Shown here: one piece after another, positions 51,501 to 60,183 of the stretch
Numbering within the stretch: the stretch's first letter is position 1
Layout: each line of letters begins with the position of its first letter
Assembly (NCBI RefSeq): GCF_000974785.1
Contig: NZ_BBWV01000003.1
Coordinates: forward strand, 558,001 to 622,000
DNA length: 64,000 nucleotides
Origin: Flavihumibacter petaseus NBRC 106054
GTDB taxonomy: Bacteria > Bacteroidota > Bacteroidia > Chitinophagales > Chitinophagaceae
Reading direction: 5' to 3'
Notes under the pieces: generated by a model
What the model saw: the letters and a program-made list of their open reading frames with translations, nothing else
What the model was told of the DNA's origin: nothing
Databases searched by the model: none
Made by a program: the position numbers and the translations under genes

Positions 51501-53951
51501 ATGAAATATATCGGTGAACATCCTTTACCCGGGCAACTGGGTCATTTTTTTATCCTCCTGGCCCTGGTCGCTTCCGGTGTTGCCACGTGGTCATTTTTTA
51601 AGGCTGCATCTGCAAAAGACCCTGCTGACGAACGCCGGTGGAAGACTTTGGCGCGGATTGCTTTCGGAATAGATTTTGTGTCGGTACTATCCGTATTCGG
51701 CATTCTCTTTTACATTATTTCCAATCACTACTTCGAATATTTCTACGCCTGGAATCACAGCAGCCGTTCCCTCAGCATGAAATACCTGCTGAGCTCCATC
51801 TGGGAAGGCCAGGAAGGCAGTTTCCTGTTATGGACCCTCTGGCAGGCTGTTCTGGGGATGCTCCTGATCCGCAAGGGCGGAAAATGGGAAGCGCCGGTGC
51901 TGACTGTAATTTCCTTTGCCCAGCTGGTGCTGGCAACGATGGTAATCGGCATATATATCGCCGGCATCAAGATCGGCAGTAATCCTTTTCTCCTGGTTCG
52001 GGAAATGTTTTCCGAGGCGCCGGTATTTGCCCGCCCGGATTACCTGAGCCTGCCGCAGATGCAGGATGGGCAGGGGCTGAACCAGTTGCTGCAGAACTAC
52101 TGGATGGTGATCCATCCTCCCGTATTGTTCCTGGGTTTTGCTTCTACAATCGTTCCCTTTGCCTATGCCATTGCGGGGCTCTGGAAAAAAGATTTTGGCG
52201 GATGGACGAAGGTTTCGCTTCCCTGGAACCTGTTTTCAGCCGCAATACTTGGGTTGGGCATTATGATGGGGGCTGCCTGGGCATATGAGTCGCTCACTTT
52301 TGGCGGCTTCTGGGCATGGGATCCGGTTGAGAACGCTTCGCTGGTGCCCTGGCTGGTGCTGGTGGCGGGTATACATACCCAGGTGATCTACAATGCGACA
52401 GGACACTCCCTCCGCGCAACCTATTTTTTTTATATCATGAGCTTCTCCTTTGCCCTCTACGAGTCGTTCCTGACACGCAGCGGGGTGCTGGGCGACAGCT
52501 CCGTACACGCCTTTACGGGAGAAGGCATGAATGTGCAGTTGTTGCTGCTGTTGCTCGTCTTTTTCCTGCCGTCGCTGGTGTTTTTCGGTCAGCGTTACAA
52601 ACAAATCCCGCATATCGTTAAGGAAGAGGAGACCAGTTCACGCGAGTTCTGGATGTTTATCGGTGCACTGGTACTGTTTCTGAGCGGCCTGGTGATCACC
52701 TGGCAAACCTCCTTTACACCGATCTATAACAAGATCGGCGGTAAATCGACTGCAGCGCCGGAAGATGCTGAATTCGCCTACAACAAGATCCAGATTTTCG
52801 TGGCTATCGTTATTGCGTTGCTCACGGCTTTCGGTCAGTACCTGAAATATAAAAAGACGACCGGTTATAACTGGCTGAAGAAAATGCTGATCCCTGCTGT
52901 TGCAGCGGTTGTGATCACGGTCGCCTACTGCTGGATCACGGGATTTCATTATGATAAAAAAGGTCCGGGTTTCCTGGCGGCTATCTACCTCGCATTCTTC
53001 GCCAGTGTGTTTGCGGCAGTAGCCAATGCCGGATATATCTGGAATACACTTAACGGGAAATGGAAGGCAGCGGGGGCTTCGATGGCGCATCTCGGTTTCG
53101 GCATATTGCTGGCCGGAATTCTGATTTCTTCCAGCAACAAAAAAGTGCTGTCTTACAACACTACCGGTATCATGCTGAAATGGGACGAACGTTCGAAACA
53201 GAATCCCATGGAGAACCTGACGCTGATCAAGGGTGTGGCTACCGATATGGGCACCTATATGACTACGTTTGAACACAGTGATTCGACCAATAAACCCGGT
53301 AATATCATTTACTACAAGGTCAGCATGATGAAAAAGGATAGTTCGGAAGGTTTCACGCTTTACCCGAACCTTATCAGGAATACGAAAGGGCAGGAGAATT
53401 TTTCGAATAACCCTGATGCCCGTCATTACTGGAATAAGGATGTTTTTGCCTATATCAGTTATGCTGACAATATGGACAGCCGCGAAGACACAACGAGCTT
53501 TAAGAGTTTTCCGCTGCGGATTGGTGACACCCTGTTTTACTCCAATGGCTATGTGATCCTGAACAAGGTGGTGCCGAATCCTTCCGAGGGCAAATATCAT
53601 TTTACCGCAAGCGATACAGCACTGATGGCAGACCTGACCGTGGTGTCGAAAGAAGGCAACCGGTGGGGCGCGAAACCTGTATTCTATGTAAAGGACAATG
53701 AAGCGCGATATATGATGGATACCGTATATGCGCAAAACCTTGCTTTTGCTTTCAGCCGCGTCCTGGAAAATCAGAAAATAGAGCTACAGGTGAAGGAAAG
53801 CAGTAAGATGGTTCCCTTTGTGGCCCTGAAAGTGTTTGAATTTCCGCACATCAACCTGGTGTGGATCGGTACCATTATCATGATTGCCGGTTTTGTGATC
53901 AGCCTGGTTTACCGGAACAGACAGGGGCGGCTGAAGGCGGTAAACAGCTAA
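51501..53951 (+). CDS. ccmF: Cytochrome c heme lyase CcmF/CcsA-type
   Basis: 816 residues with many membrane helices. The heme-handling tryptophan-rich motif is GGFWAWDPVENASLVPWLV near residue 270, flanked by conserved histidines (HPPVLFLGFAS upstream, AGIHTQVIYNATGHSLRATY downstream). A conserved SSIWEGQEGSFLLWTLWQA segment lies near residue 95. A large periplasmic domain (about 545-785) precedes the last helix (LVWIGTIIMIAGFVISLVY). It ligates heme to CxxCH apocytochromes, receiving heme from CcmE. It directly follows ccmE. Confidence 0.92.
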   Translation: MKYIGEHPLPGQLGHFFILLALVASGVATWSFFKAASAKDPADERRWKTLARIAFGIDFVSVLSVFGILFYIISNHYFEYFYAWNHSSRSLSMKYLLSSIWEGQEGSFLLWTLWQAVLGMLLIRKGGKWEAPVLTVISFAQLVLATMVIGIYIAGIKIGSNPFLLVREMFSEAPVFARPDYLSLPQMQDGQGLNQLLQNYWMVIHPPVLFLGFASTIVPFAYAIAGLWKKDFGGWTKVSLPWNLFSAAILGLGIMMGAAWAYESLTFGGFWAWDPVENASLVPWLVLVAGIHTQVIYNATGHSLRATYFFYIMSFSFALYESFLTRSGVLGDSSVHAFTGEGMNVQLLLLLLVFFLPSLVFFGQRYKQIPHIVKEEETSSREFWMFIGALVLFLSGLVITWQTSFTPIYNKIGGKSTAAPEDAEFAYNKIQIFVAIVIALLTAFGQYLKYKKTTGYNWLKKMLIPAVAAVVITVAYCWITGFHYDKKGPGFLAAIYLAFFASVFAAVANAGYIWNTLNGKWKAAGASMAHLGFGILLAGILISSSNKKVLSYNTTGIMLKWDERSKQNPMENLTLIKGVATDMGTYMTTFEHSDSTNKPGNIIYYKVSMMKKDSSEGFTLYPNLIRNTKGQENFSNNPDARHYWNKDVFAYISYADNMDSREDTTSFKSFPLRIGDTLFYSNGYVILNKVVPNPSEGKYHFTASDTALMADLTVVSKEGNRWGAKPVFYVKDNEARYMMDTVYAQNLAFAFSRVLENQKIELQVKESSKMVPFVALKVFEFPHINLVWIGTIIMIAGFVISLVYRNRQGRLKAVNS

Positions 53952-54010
53952 ATACAATTTTAGGAAACTACTAACAGCTTTTTACCGTTAAGCACTGTCT
54001 ATTTGATCAC

Positions 54011-54649
54011 ATGGAAAAAGGCCGATTCTTCTGGGGAAGGTTCCTGGTAATGCTGATGATGTTTTGCGGCGTTGCAGGCCATGTTCATGCACAAACTCCG
54101 GCCCCGCAACCACCCGATCCCCGCTATGGCCCCAATGACACTATAATAGTACCCATTTATGTGCTGAGAGGGGATACGCTGCCTGCCGGTACGTTGCAGT
54201 ATGTTTACGTAGATGCCCCCATGCCTCCCGCGATGCGGAAGCGGTATGAAAAGTGGACCCGCCTGCGGAATGCTGTCTATGTAACTTATCCTTATGCCCG
54301 CAAAGCCGGTGTGATCATCAATGACATCAATGCCAAACTGGCTACCCTGCCGGAAGGCGAGCGCAAAGCCTATATCAAGAGCAGGGAGGAGGAGCTGAAA
54401 AAGGAATTTACAGCACCGTTGACCAAGCTGTCGGTTTACCAGGGGCGGGTATTGATGAAGCTCATTAACCGGCAAACGGGAAATAACTGTTACGAACTGA
54501 TCAAGGAATACCGGGGCGGGTTCCAGGCCAGGTTCTGGCAGACTGTGGCGTTCTTCTTCAATTCAAGCCTGAAGCAACCTTACGATGCCTACAATGATGA
54601 CCGCGAGATAGAGATGATCGTGCGGGAAGTGGAAAAGATGTATCACTGA
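54011..54649 (+). CDS. DUF4294-domain secreted protein
   Basis: 212 residues with a signal peptide (FLVMLMMFCGVAGHVHAQ). The rest matches the Bacteroidota-restricted DUF4294: DTIIVPIYVLRGDTLPAG, RKRYEKWTRLRNAVYVTYPYA, LINRQTGNNCYELIKEYRGG, FWQTVAFFF. No catalytic motif is evident. Probably periplasmic; function unknown. It follows ccmF by 59 bases. A 7/8 match to the promoter box (TCTATTTG, 53998-54005) lies five bases before the ATG. Confidence 0.85.
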   Translation: MEKGRFFWGRFLVMLMMFCGVAGHVHAQTPAPQPPDPRYGPNDTIIVPIYVLRGDTLPAGTLQYVYVDAPMPPAMRKRYEKWTRLRNAVYVTYPYARKAGVIINDINAKLATLPEGERKAYIKSREEELKKEFTAPLTKLSVYQGRVLMKLINRQTGNNCYELIKEYRGGFQARFWQTVAFFFNSSLKQPYDAYNDDREIEMIVREVEKMYH

Positions 54650-54788
54650 CGAGGTGCCTGAAAAAGTTGTGAAACTGGTTTCACGCGGAGTTTCACGCAA
54701 AAGAGGTGATATAGTTCACGCGATTATGTTTGCGATTGGTGTGAAGGCGCTGCGCTTGTTCGCGCTTGTGTATTTTTTCACGCCAAGA

Positions 54789-54887
54789 CGCAAAGGTGCA
54801 AAGGCGCAAAGTTTTTTTAGTGATCGGGTTTTGTTGGGATACTTACGTATAGGCATACAATCAAAATTGCGCCTTTGCACCTTTGCG
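54789..54887. repeat. Perfect 21-bp inverted repeat in gene-free spacer
   Basis: Arms 54789-54809 and 54867-54887 are perfect reverse complements (cgcaaaggtgcaaaggcgcaa), with a 57-base loop. The arm is itself made of repeated gca(a)agg units, a kind of dispersed low-complexity palindrome common between genes of Bacteroidota. The whole spacer 54650-54986 has no convincing gene. Confidence 0.75.
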
Positions 54888-54900
54888 GGGAGCGTAGCGA

Positions 54901-54950
54901 CCTTGCGAGAAAATACCTTTGCGAGCAAAGGTCCTTGCGAGCAAATATCT
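54901..54950 (+). repeat. Three imperfect ~16-bp tandem repeats
   Basis: Units beginning ccttgcgagaaaata, cctttgcgagcaaaggt and ccttgcgagcaaatat, contiguous and degenerate, just right of the 21-bp palindrome. Confidence 0.55.
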
Positions 54951-54986
54951 TGGAGCCGCGAAAAAACCTGCGGGAAATAGCGGGCT

Positions 54987-55484
54987 TTACTTCTGGTGGC
55001 GCATGCGCTCAACGATTCCTGTTGTACTGAATCCTTCCACTATCGGGTTGATCACCACATTGCCGCCGTTGGCCAGTATTTCCTTATGTCCGACTACTTC
55101 TTCTACGCGGTAATCGCCACCTTTTACCAGTACATCGGGCATCAGCGTGGTGATGAGTTCGTATGGCGTATCCTCGTCAAAAACAATAACGGCATCTACC
55201 ATCAGCATGGATGCGAGCAGCAGCGCCCGGCTGTTCTGATCATTGATCGGCCGCTCGGGACCTTTATTCAGTCTTTTCACGGAAGCGTCAGAGTTTACGC
55301 CAACGATCAGCATGTCGGCTTCCTGCGCTGCCTGGGAGAGGCTGTATACATGACCCTGGTGAAGTATGTCAAAAACGCCGTTGGTAAAACTGATGGTCTT
55401 ACCCAGAAAACGCCACACTTCCACGGCATGTTTCAGGCGGTTGAGGTCATAGATTTTTTGGGGAATGATGGCAGCATTTCTCAT
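54987..55484 (-). CDS. rfaE2: D-glycero-beta-D-manno-heptose 1-phosphate adenylyltransferase-like (RfaE2/HldE C-terminal domain)
   Basis: 165 residues, a single cytidylyltransferase-like domain. ISFTNGVFDILHQGHVYSL holds the HxGH nucleotide-binding motif; VGVNSDASVKRLNKGPERPI and VLVKGGDYRVEEVVGHKEI follow, ending FSTTGIVERMR with the ST-type motif. It activates heptose-1-phosphate with ATP to ADP-heptose for lipopolysaccharide or S-layer glycans. The kinase half (HldE N-terminus) is not here. Last gene of the minus-strand run with the flippase-like, panD and panC genes. Confidence 0.9.
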   Translation of the reverse strand: MRNAAIIPQKIYDLNRLKHAVEVWRFLGKTISFTNGVFDILHQGHVYSLSQAAQEADMLIVGVNSDASVKRLNKGPERPINDQNSRALLLASMLMVDAVIVFDEDTPYELITTLMPDVLVKGGDYRVEEVVGHKEILANGGNVVINPIVEGFSTTGIVERMRHQK

Positions 55485-55492
55485 ACTGCAAG

Positions 55493-56506
55493 TTAAGCGG
55501 TTTTAACAGCATTTCGCTTAAGCCTGGGAAGCAGTACAGAAGCGATGCCACCTGCTACCAGGATCAACAGTGTCTGTGCCAGCCAAAGGATCCAGCCAAA
55601 TGCTTTACCGACATTTTCATGAATGCCGTAGAGCATCATTGTTTCCTGCACCAGTACAGGATAAGCGCCGATACCGCCCTGTGTTGCGATCATGCCGATA
55701 CTGCCCATGGAGAGCACAGAGAATGCCGGCGGCCATCCCAGTGGTTTGGTCTCCTGCATGGCGAGGAATCCTAAGCGGATGCTGGCGAGATAGAGAAACC
55801 AGATCAGGATGGTATGAAAGAAGAACCAGCCTTTTTTCTTTACGTAGCGCACACTGTTCAATCCTTCCCATACGCCCTGGAGAATCCGGATGATCTTCAC
55901 CATCACGTTGTTGTGCCTGAACCTGCGAAACAGCCAGATGCCGAGAAAGATCACTACTGCCACGAAGGCCGCAATGGCAAGCAGGTACAATATATTGGGT
56001 TCACGCCCGCCGTTCGCCAGCACCGTGGAAAACTTTTCGCGGGCAAATGTGCCGATCACATCCAGTTGGGAAATCAGGGTGATGAAAAAGACCAGGAGGA
56101 GGCAGATCATATCAAAGGCCCGTTCTGCCACGATCGTACCAATTAGTTTGTCTGCCGGAATCTTTTCATAGCGGGCCAGCAGGGTACATTTCAAGACTTC
56201 ACCCAGCCGGGGTACCAGGAGATTGGAAAGGTAGCCGATCAGTACGAGGAGGTAAACCCTGAGGTTGTCAGGCCGGTAACCCATGGGTTCCATAAGTATT
56301 TTCCAGCGGACGGCGCGGCTGTAATGACTGATGAGCAGGGCAATGACAACAGGGATCAGCAGGTTGTAATTGGTACGGCGCATCGCCGCCTTCATCTCCA
56401 CCCATTGCTGGTGATCGATCTTGCCGATACTCCACCAAACAAGGAAGATCCCCAGGGCCAGAAAAAAAACGTATTGCAGTGCACTGGTGATCTTCTTTTT
56501 ATCCAT
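55493..56506 (-). CDS. LPG synthase TM region/YbhN-like flippase-domain membrane protein
   Basis: 337 residues with about eight membrane helices. The conserved segments of the UPF0104/AglD-type family are present: SHYSRAVRWKILMEPMGY, GYLSNLLVPRLGEVLKC and IVAERAFDMICLL, then GSIGMIATQGGIGAYPVLVQ. It lacks the soluble catalytic domain of true lysylphosphatidylglycerol synthases. Relatives are proposed lipid flippases or glycosyl-lipid enzymes; exact role unknown. Eight bases separate it from the rfaE2-like start and 9 from panD. Confidence 0.87.
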   Translation of the reverse strand: MDKKKITSALQYVFFLALGIFLVWWSIGKIDHQQWVEMKAAMRRTNYNLLIPVVIALLISHYSRAVRWKILMEPMGYRPDNLRVYLLVLIGYLSNLLVPRLGEVLKCTLLARYEKIPADKLIGTIVAERAFDMICLLLVFFITLISQLDVIGTFAREKFSTVLANGGREPNILYLLAIAAFVAVVIFLGIWLFRRFRHNNVMVKIIRILQGVWEGLNSVRYVKKKGWFFFHTILIWFLYLASIRLGFLAMQETKPLGWPPAFSVLSMGSIGMIATQGGIGAYPVLVQETMMLYGIHENVGKAFGWILWLAQTLLILVAGGIASVLLPRLKRNAVKTA

Positions 56507-56515
56507 AACCCAAGT

Positions 56516-56860
56516 TTACAAAAGGTTTCCCTCTTTGGGAAACACTACCCAGGGTTGAAAAGTTTTAGCCTTCTCAAAATCCATTCTTGCGTAGGAAATG
56601 ATAATGACAACATCTCCTACCGCACCCTGCCTGGCAGCAGGTCCGTTCAGGCAACAGACGCCGGAACCACGTTTTCCTTTGATGAGATAGGTTTCTATCC
56701 GGCTGCCGTTGTTGACGTTTACACATTGGATTTTCTCATGCTCGACCATGTTGGCGGCATCCATCAGATCTTCATCCAGCGTGAGGCTGCCCACATAATG
56801 AAGGTTCGCTTCGGTAATTACCGCGCGGTGCACTTTGGATTTCAGTATTTCAATATCCAT
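56516..56860 (-). CDS. panD: Aspartate 1-decarboxylase proenzyme PanD
   Basis: 114 residues. The self-cleavage site is Gly24-Ser25 in HYVGSLTLD, at the canonical position; [15 protein letters not shown] precedes it and GAAARQG-like [20 protein letters not shown] follows. It makes beta-alanine from aspartate using a pyruvoyl group formed from Ser25. It supplies PanC, encoded 45 bases upstream on the same strand. Confidence 0.95.
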   Translation of the reverse strand: MDIEILKSKVHRAVITEANLHYVGSLTLDEDLMDAANMVEHEKIQCVNVNNGSRIETYLIKGKRGSGVCCLNGPAARQGAVGDVVIIISYARMDFEKAKTFQPWVVFPKEGNLL

Positions 56861-56905
56861 TGACCTGGTTTATAGTTGAAACGGGGCGCAAGGTACAATT
56901 TTCCA

Positions 56906-57760
56906 TTATTGAACTGTTGGGATTAACATATTGTCGATTAACCTGACATCATTCAGATAAGCGGCGGCAAGGGCTACCAGGGGAAGATTGCCATCCCATT
57001 GGCTGATCAGCCGCAGCTCTGCTGCATCAGCAATGGCGACATAGTCCACTTTGAAACCATTTTCCTGAAGGAATTGTTCGGCTTCCCGGCAATGGTGAGC
57101 GGTGTCGCCCGGTTTTATATGGTTTTTTATTGTTTGCAGGGCGGTTGAAATGCAAACTGCCTGGTGACGTGTTTCGGGCGAGAGGCGCATGTTACGGCTG
57201 CTCATGGCGAGGCCATCCGGTTCGCGCAGGGTGGGGCAGGTATGCAACCGGGTCTTTATCCCTGTCAGTTGCAGCAGCTTTGAAACGACCATGCATTGCT
57301 GGTAGTCTTTTTGTCCCATATAAAGATCATCGCAGGTGACAAGAGTCAGCAGCCGATGCATCACCTGGCAGACTCCCTGGAAATGGCCGGGGCGGTATTT
57401 TCCCTCCAGGATAGTTTCCAGATAGCCCAGATCATACGACGGCAGGTTCTTCAATCCATCCGGATAGATCTCGTCCACATATGGTAAAAAAAGAATATCT
57501 ACGCCTTCTTTTTCCAGGAGTTGAATATCCTTTTCCAGGGTTACGGGATATCGTTGGAAATCGGATGGATCGTTGAACTGGGTAGGATTGACGAAGATGC
57601 TGCAGACAGTGATGCTGTTGCCTTTTCGTGCAGCCTGTATAAGGGAGATATGGCCCTGGTGCAATGCGCCCATGGTAGGCACGAAGCCTATCGTATTTCC
57701 GTTGGCCTGCTTTCCGGAAAGATACTCCCGGAGCGCGTTTGCCCTTTTGAGAAGGATCAT
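56906..57760 (-). CDS. panC: Pantothenate synthetase PanC
   Basis: 284 residues from ATG 57760. The frame is open further upstream across the divergent promoter region, but this start gives the family N-terminus (MILLKRANALREYLSGKQ). The nucleotidyltransferase HIGH-like motif is FVPTMGALHQGHISLI; FVNPTQFNDPSDFQRYP, GVCQVMHRLL, YMGQKDYQQCMVV and EPDGLAMSSRNMRLSP follow. It joins pantoate and beta-alanine with ATP. Confidence 0.95.
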   Translation of the reverse strand: MILLKRANALREYLSGKQANGNTIGFVPTMGALHQGHISLIQAARKGNSITVCSIFVNPTQFNDPSDFQRYPVTLEKDIQLLEKEGVDILFLPYVDEIYPDGLKNLPSYDLGYLETILEGKYRPGHFQGVCQVMHRLLTLVTCDDLYMGQKDYQQCMVVSKLLQLTGIKTRLHTCPTLREPDGLAMSSRNMRLSPETRHQAVCISTALQTIKNHIKPGDTAHHCREAEQFLQENGFKVDYVAIADAAELRLISQWDGNLPLVALAAAYLNDVRLIDNMLIPTVQ

Positions 57761-57799
57761 GAAATGGCGTGTTTTAGCGCATTTTCGGCGAAAATATAT

Positions 57800-57807
57800 T
57801 ACCTTTG
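57800..57807 (+). promoter_or_regulatory. Bacteroidota -7 box (TACCTTTG) for GT5-domain gene
   Basis: TACCTTTG in the panC/GT5 divergent spacer, giving a leader of about 50 bases before ATG 57861. On the minus strand a 7/8 match (TATTTTCG, 57789-57796) could serve panC. Confidence 0.5.
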
Positions 57808-57860
57808 CACACTTATTGTCCGAAAATTCAGTTCCATTTTCACCAATAGTAAAAGTTAAA

Positions 57861-58673
57861 ATGTCAACAAAGAAAAGAATTTTATTCATAGCCAACGAAA
57901 TGTCGCCTTATCTGGAACTAACCGAGTTTTCTGAAATTGTGAACCGGCTGGCGATAAAATCGAACGACAATGGCTTTGAAGTAAGATGCATTATGCCCAG
58001 GTTTGGCACGATTAACGAACGTCGCCATCGGCTCCACGAGGTCGTTAGGCTTAGCGGTATCAATGTGTCGGTTGACAATGACGATTTCCCCCTTCAGATC
58101 AAAGTAGCCTCTTTACCGAATGCGCGTTTGCAGGTATACTTTCTCGACAATGAAGACCTGTTCAAAAGAAAGTTTGTGTTTCATGATGACAAGGAAAACT
58201 GGTTTGACGATAACAGTCTCCGCACAGTATTCTTTTGCAAGGGCGCACTCGAAACGGTGAAGAAATTCGGATGGCCTCCCGACATCATTCATTGCAGTGG
58301 CTGGATGACCAGCCTGATACCATTCTACCTGAAAACAGCCTATAAAAAAGAACCTGTCTTCGGTCACAGCAAAGTAGTATTCACGATCGGCCAGAACAGT
58401 TTCAAGGAAAAGCTGGGTCAGGATTTTGTAAAACAGGCGATGATCCATACCAATATCAAAGAGAAGGATATGGAGCTTTTCAAGGAAGGAACGAACCCCT
58501 CACTGTTCAGGGGAGGTGCTTCTTTTGCCGATGCCATTACGTTTGGTGCTGAAAAAGTTGACAAGAAGCTGGGCGAGGAATTTGCCAAAGTGAAAGGGAA
58601 GAAGGTGCTTGCCTACAACGCTGAGTCTGATTTAACAGACTATTTACAACTGTATACCGACCTTGCCAAATAA
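57861..58673 (+). CDS. Stand-alone glycogen/starch synthase N-terminal (GT5) domain protein
   Basis: 270 residues from ATG 57861. It begins like glycogen synthases (KKRILFIANEMSPYLELTEF) and continues through the N-terminal Rossmann domain (VRCIMPRFGTINERRHRL, PDIIHCSGWMTSLIPFYL, GASFADAITFGAE), then stops. The C-terminal GT-B half is missing, and the ADP-glucose-binding KxGGL motif is replaced by YLELTEFSE. Full-length glycogen synthases are about 480 residues. The compact form next to panC is a recurring Bacteroidota arrangement; catalytic activity as a synthase is doubtful. Confidence 0.82.
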   Translation: MSTKKRILFIANEMSPYLELTEFSEIVNRLAIKSNDNGFEVRCIMPRFGTINERRHRLHEVVRLSGINVSVDNDDFPLQIKVASLPNARLQVYFLDNEDLFKRKFVFHDDKENWFDDNSLRTVFFCKGALETVKKFGWPPDIIHCSGWMTSLIPFYLKTAYKKEPVFGHSKVVFTIGQNSFKEKLGQDFVKQAMIHTNIKEKDMELFKEGTNPSLFRGGASFADAITFGAEKVDKKLGEEFAKVKGKKVLAYNAESDLTDYLQLYTDLAK

Positions 58674-58717
58674 GTATCTGGTCATCAACTTATTTCAGAC
58701 TAATAACCGGTTTGTTT

Positions 58718-60145
58718 GTGAAGAAATTATTGTACAGCCTTTCCTTTATTGTAGTTTTCATACTGAGCATTGTTTCCTGTACCAAGATCAGAACAACCGA
58801 AATCGGTTCTGATGTTATCCCACCCGTGGATAACGTTACGGTTTTCGATACTGTTTTGGAAATTCAGTCGGAGATTATCCCGCTGGCGGACAGTACAAGA
58901 ATGAGAGATACCGGTACGCATGCGCTCGGTATCATGCAGGACCCATCTTTTGGCATCACCAGTGGTGAGGTTTACCTGCAGTTGCTCGCACAACTTTCCA
59001 GCGGCAGCCCCATCAAACAGCCCTTCGGACCACCTGACAGCATTCTCGGGCTCGACTCTGTAGTACTTTCGCTGCGCTACAGGTCACTTTATGGTGATTC
59101 CAATGCAATGGAAAACCTGAAGGTGTTTGAAATTGACCAGTCCTCCGGTTTCCGGGACTCTTCCCTGGGTTACCTCATCAGTCAGCCTTCCTTTGCTGCA
59201 AACAATCTCCTTGGCCAGAAAAGTTTCACATTCAGCTCCTTCAATGACAGCCTGATTTACCTGCGTGCAAATGACACTGTCAAAACGGTGAATGAGATCC
59301 GGATCCCTCTGGATAACAGTTTCGGCCTGCGCTTGATGTCATATGATTCTACGATTTACAAGTCTGATACCAATTTCAACAGCCAGTTCCGGGGATTTGC
59401 CATTAAAGCAGACGAGGGATCAGCAGCAAAACGGGCAATGGCCTATATCAGCCTGATCGATGGCGGTACACGGCTGACCTTCCATTACCGGAAAAAAGTC
59501 AATAATGCCGCTGACACTGTAGTGACGGAATTTGTATTCAGGAACAAGGCCAATGCCAACCTGATCAGCCGCAATAACAGCGGTACACCGTATGCTGCCA
59601 ACCTGGCGACAGGAACCGGTACCAACCAGTCGGAATTGTATCTGCAAAGTACCCCAGGTTCAGTTGCCATGCTGAGTATCCCCGGCCTCAGCGGACTTTC
59701 CAACCGCCTGGTCTACAGGGCAGCCCTTATCGCCGAGCGGCTTGATGGCCTGGAAGACAATTATTTCAATGAGCCCAGTGTCATGTTCCTGGATGCGGTA
59801 AATACTGACCCCGGCGGATCCGGTTATTATACCATACCAAAATCCTTCATCACCAGTGCTACCAATGTGCTGAAATATGAACCTGCACAATTTGGTGGCA
59901 TCCTTAAGAATAACAAGTACGAATTTGACCTGACACGATATGTTCAGGGGATTGTGACAGACGGTGATCCATCTTACCCGCTCCGGCTTTATGCTCCCTA
60001 TATCACCAGGCCGGTATTGTACGGTACATCCACTACCTATACGATGAATATCGCTACTCCGGTGACACGGGGACGGATCATCGTGGGAGGTGGCGCGAAT
60101 ACGACCAAAAAGCTCAGGTTGTATATTGTGTATTCCAGAATTTAA
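58718..60145 (+). CDS. DUF4270 lipoprotein
   Basis: 475 residues from GTG 58718, giving MKKLLYSLSFIVVFILSIVSC with a lipobox (IVSC); a TTG at 58712 is less likely. The rest is a beta-rich DUF4270 domain (TEIGSDVIPPVDNVTVFDT, HALGIMQDPSFGITSGEVYLQ, SVVLSLRYRSLYGD, KLRLYIVYSRI at the end). The family is restricted to Bacteroidota and predicted to be a surface or envelope lipoprotein; function unknown. It lies between the GT5-domain gene and metK. Confidence 0.87.
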   Translation: MKKLLYSLSFIVVFILSIVSCTKIRTTEIGSDVIPPVDNVTVFDTVLEIQSEIIPLADSTRMRDTGTHALGIMQDPSFGITSGEVYLQLLAQLSSGSPIKQPFGPPDSILGLDSVVLSLRYRSLYGDSNAMENLKVFEIDQSSGFRDSSLGYLISQPSFAANNLLGQKSFTFSSFNDSLIYLRANDTVKTVNEIRIPLDNSFGLRLMSYDSTIYKSDTNFNSQFRGFAIKADEGSAAKRAMAYISLIDGGTRLTFHYRKKVNNAADTVVTEFVFRNKANANLISRNNSGTPYAANLATGTGTNQSELYLQSTPGSVAMLSIPGLSGLSNRLVYRAALIAERLDGLEDNYFNEPSVMFLDAVNTDPGGSGYYTIPKSFITSATNVLKYEPAQFGGILKNNKYEFDLTRYVQGIVTDGDPSYPLRLYAPYITRPVLYGTSTTYTMNIATPVTRGRIIVGGGANTTKKLRLYIVYSRI

Positions 60146-60153
60146 GAGCAGAC

Positions 60154-60161
60154 TATATTTG
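60154..60161 (+). promoter_or_regulatory. Bacteroidota -7 box (TATATTTG) for metK
   Basis: TATATTTG in the 38-base gap before metK, 22 bases before the ATG. No room for a SAM riboswitch in this short leader. Confidence 0.5.
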
Positions 60162-60183
60162 CGTCTAATTAAATTAACCCATA

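Noticed and set aside
52638-53735. Open frame of 365 codons on the minus strand
   Set aside because: It lies entirely antisense to ccmF, has no family-like sequence, and the sense frame is unmistakable.
57761-57895. Upstream extension of PanC
   Set aside because: The added 45 residues have no counterpart in the family and cross the divergent promoter region.
60146-60183. SAM riboswitch before metK
   Set aside because: Only 38 bases separate the genes, too short for a known SAM aptamer.
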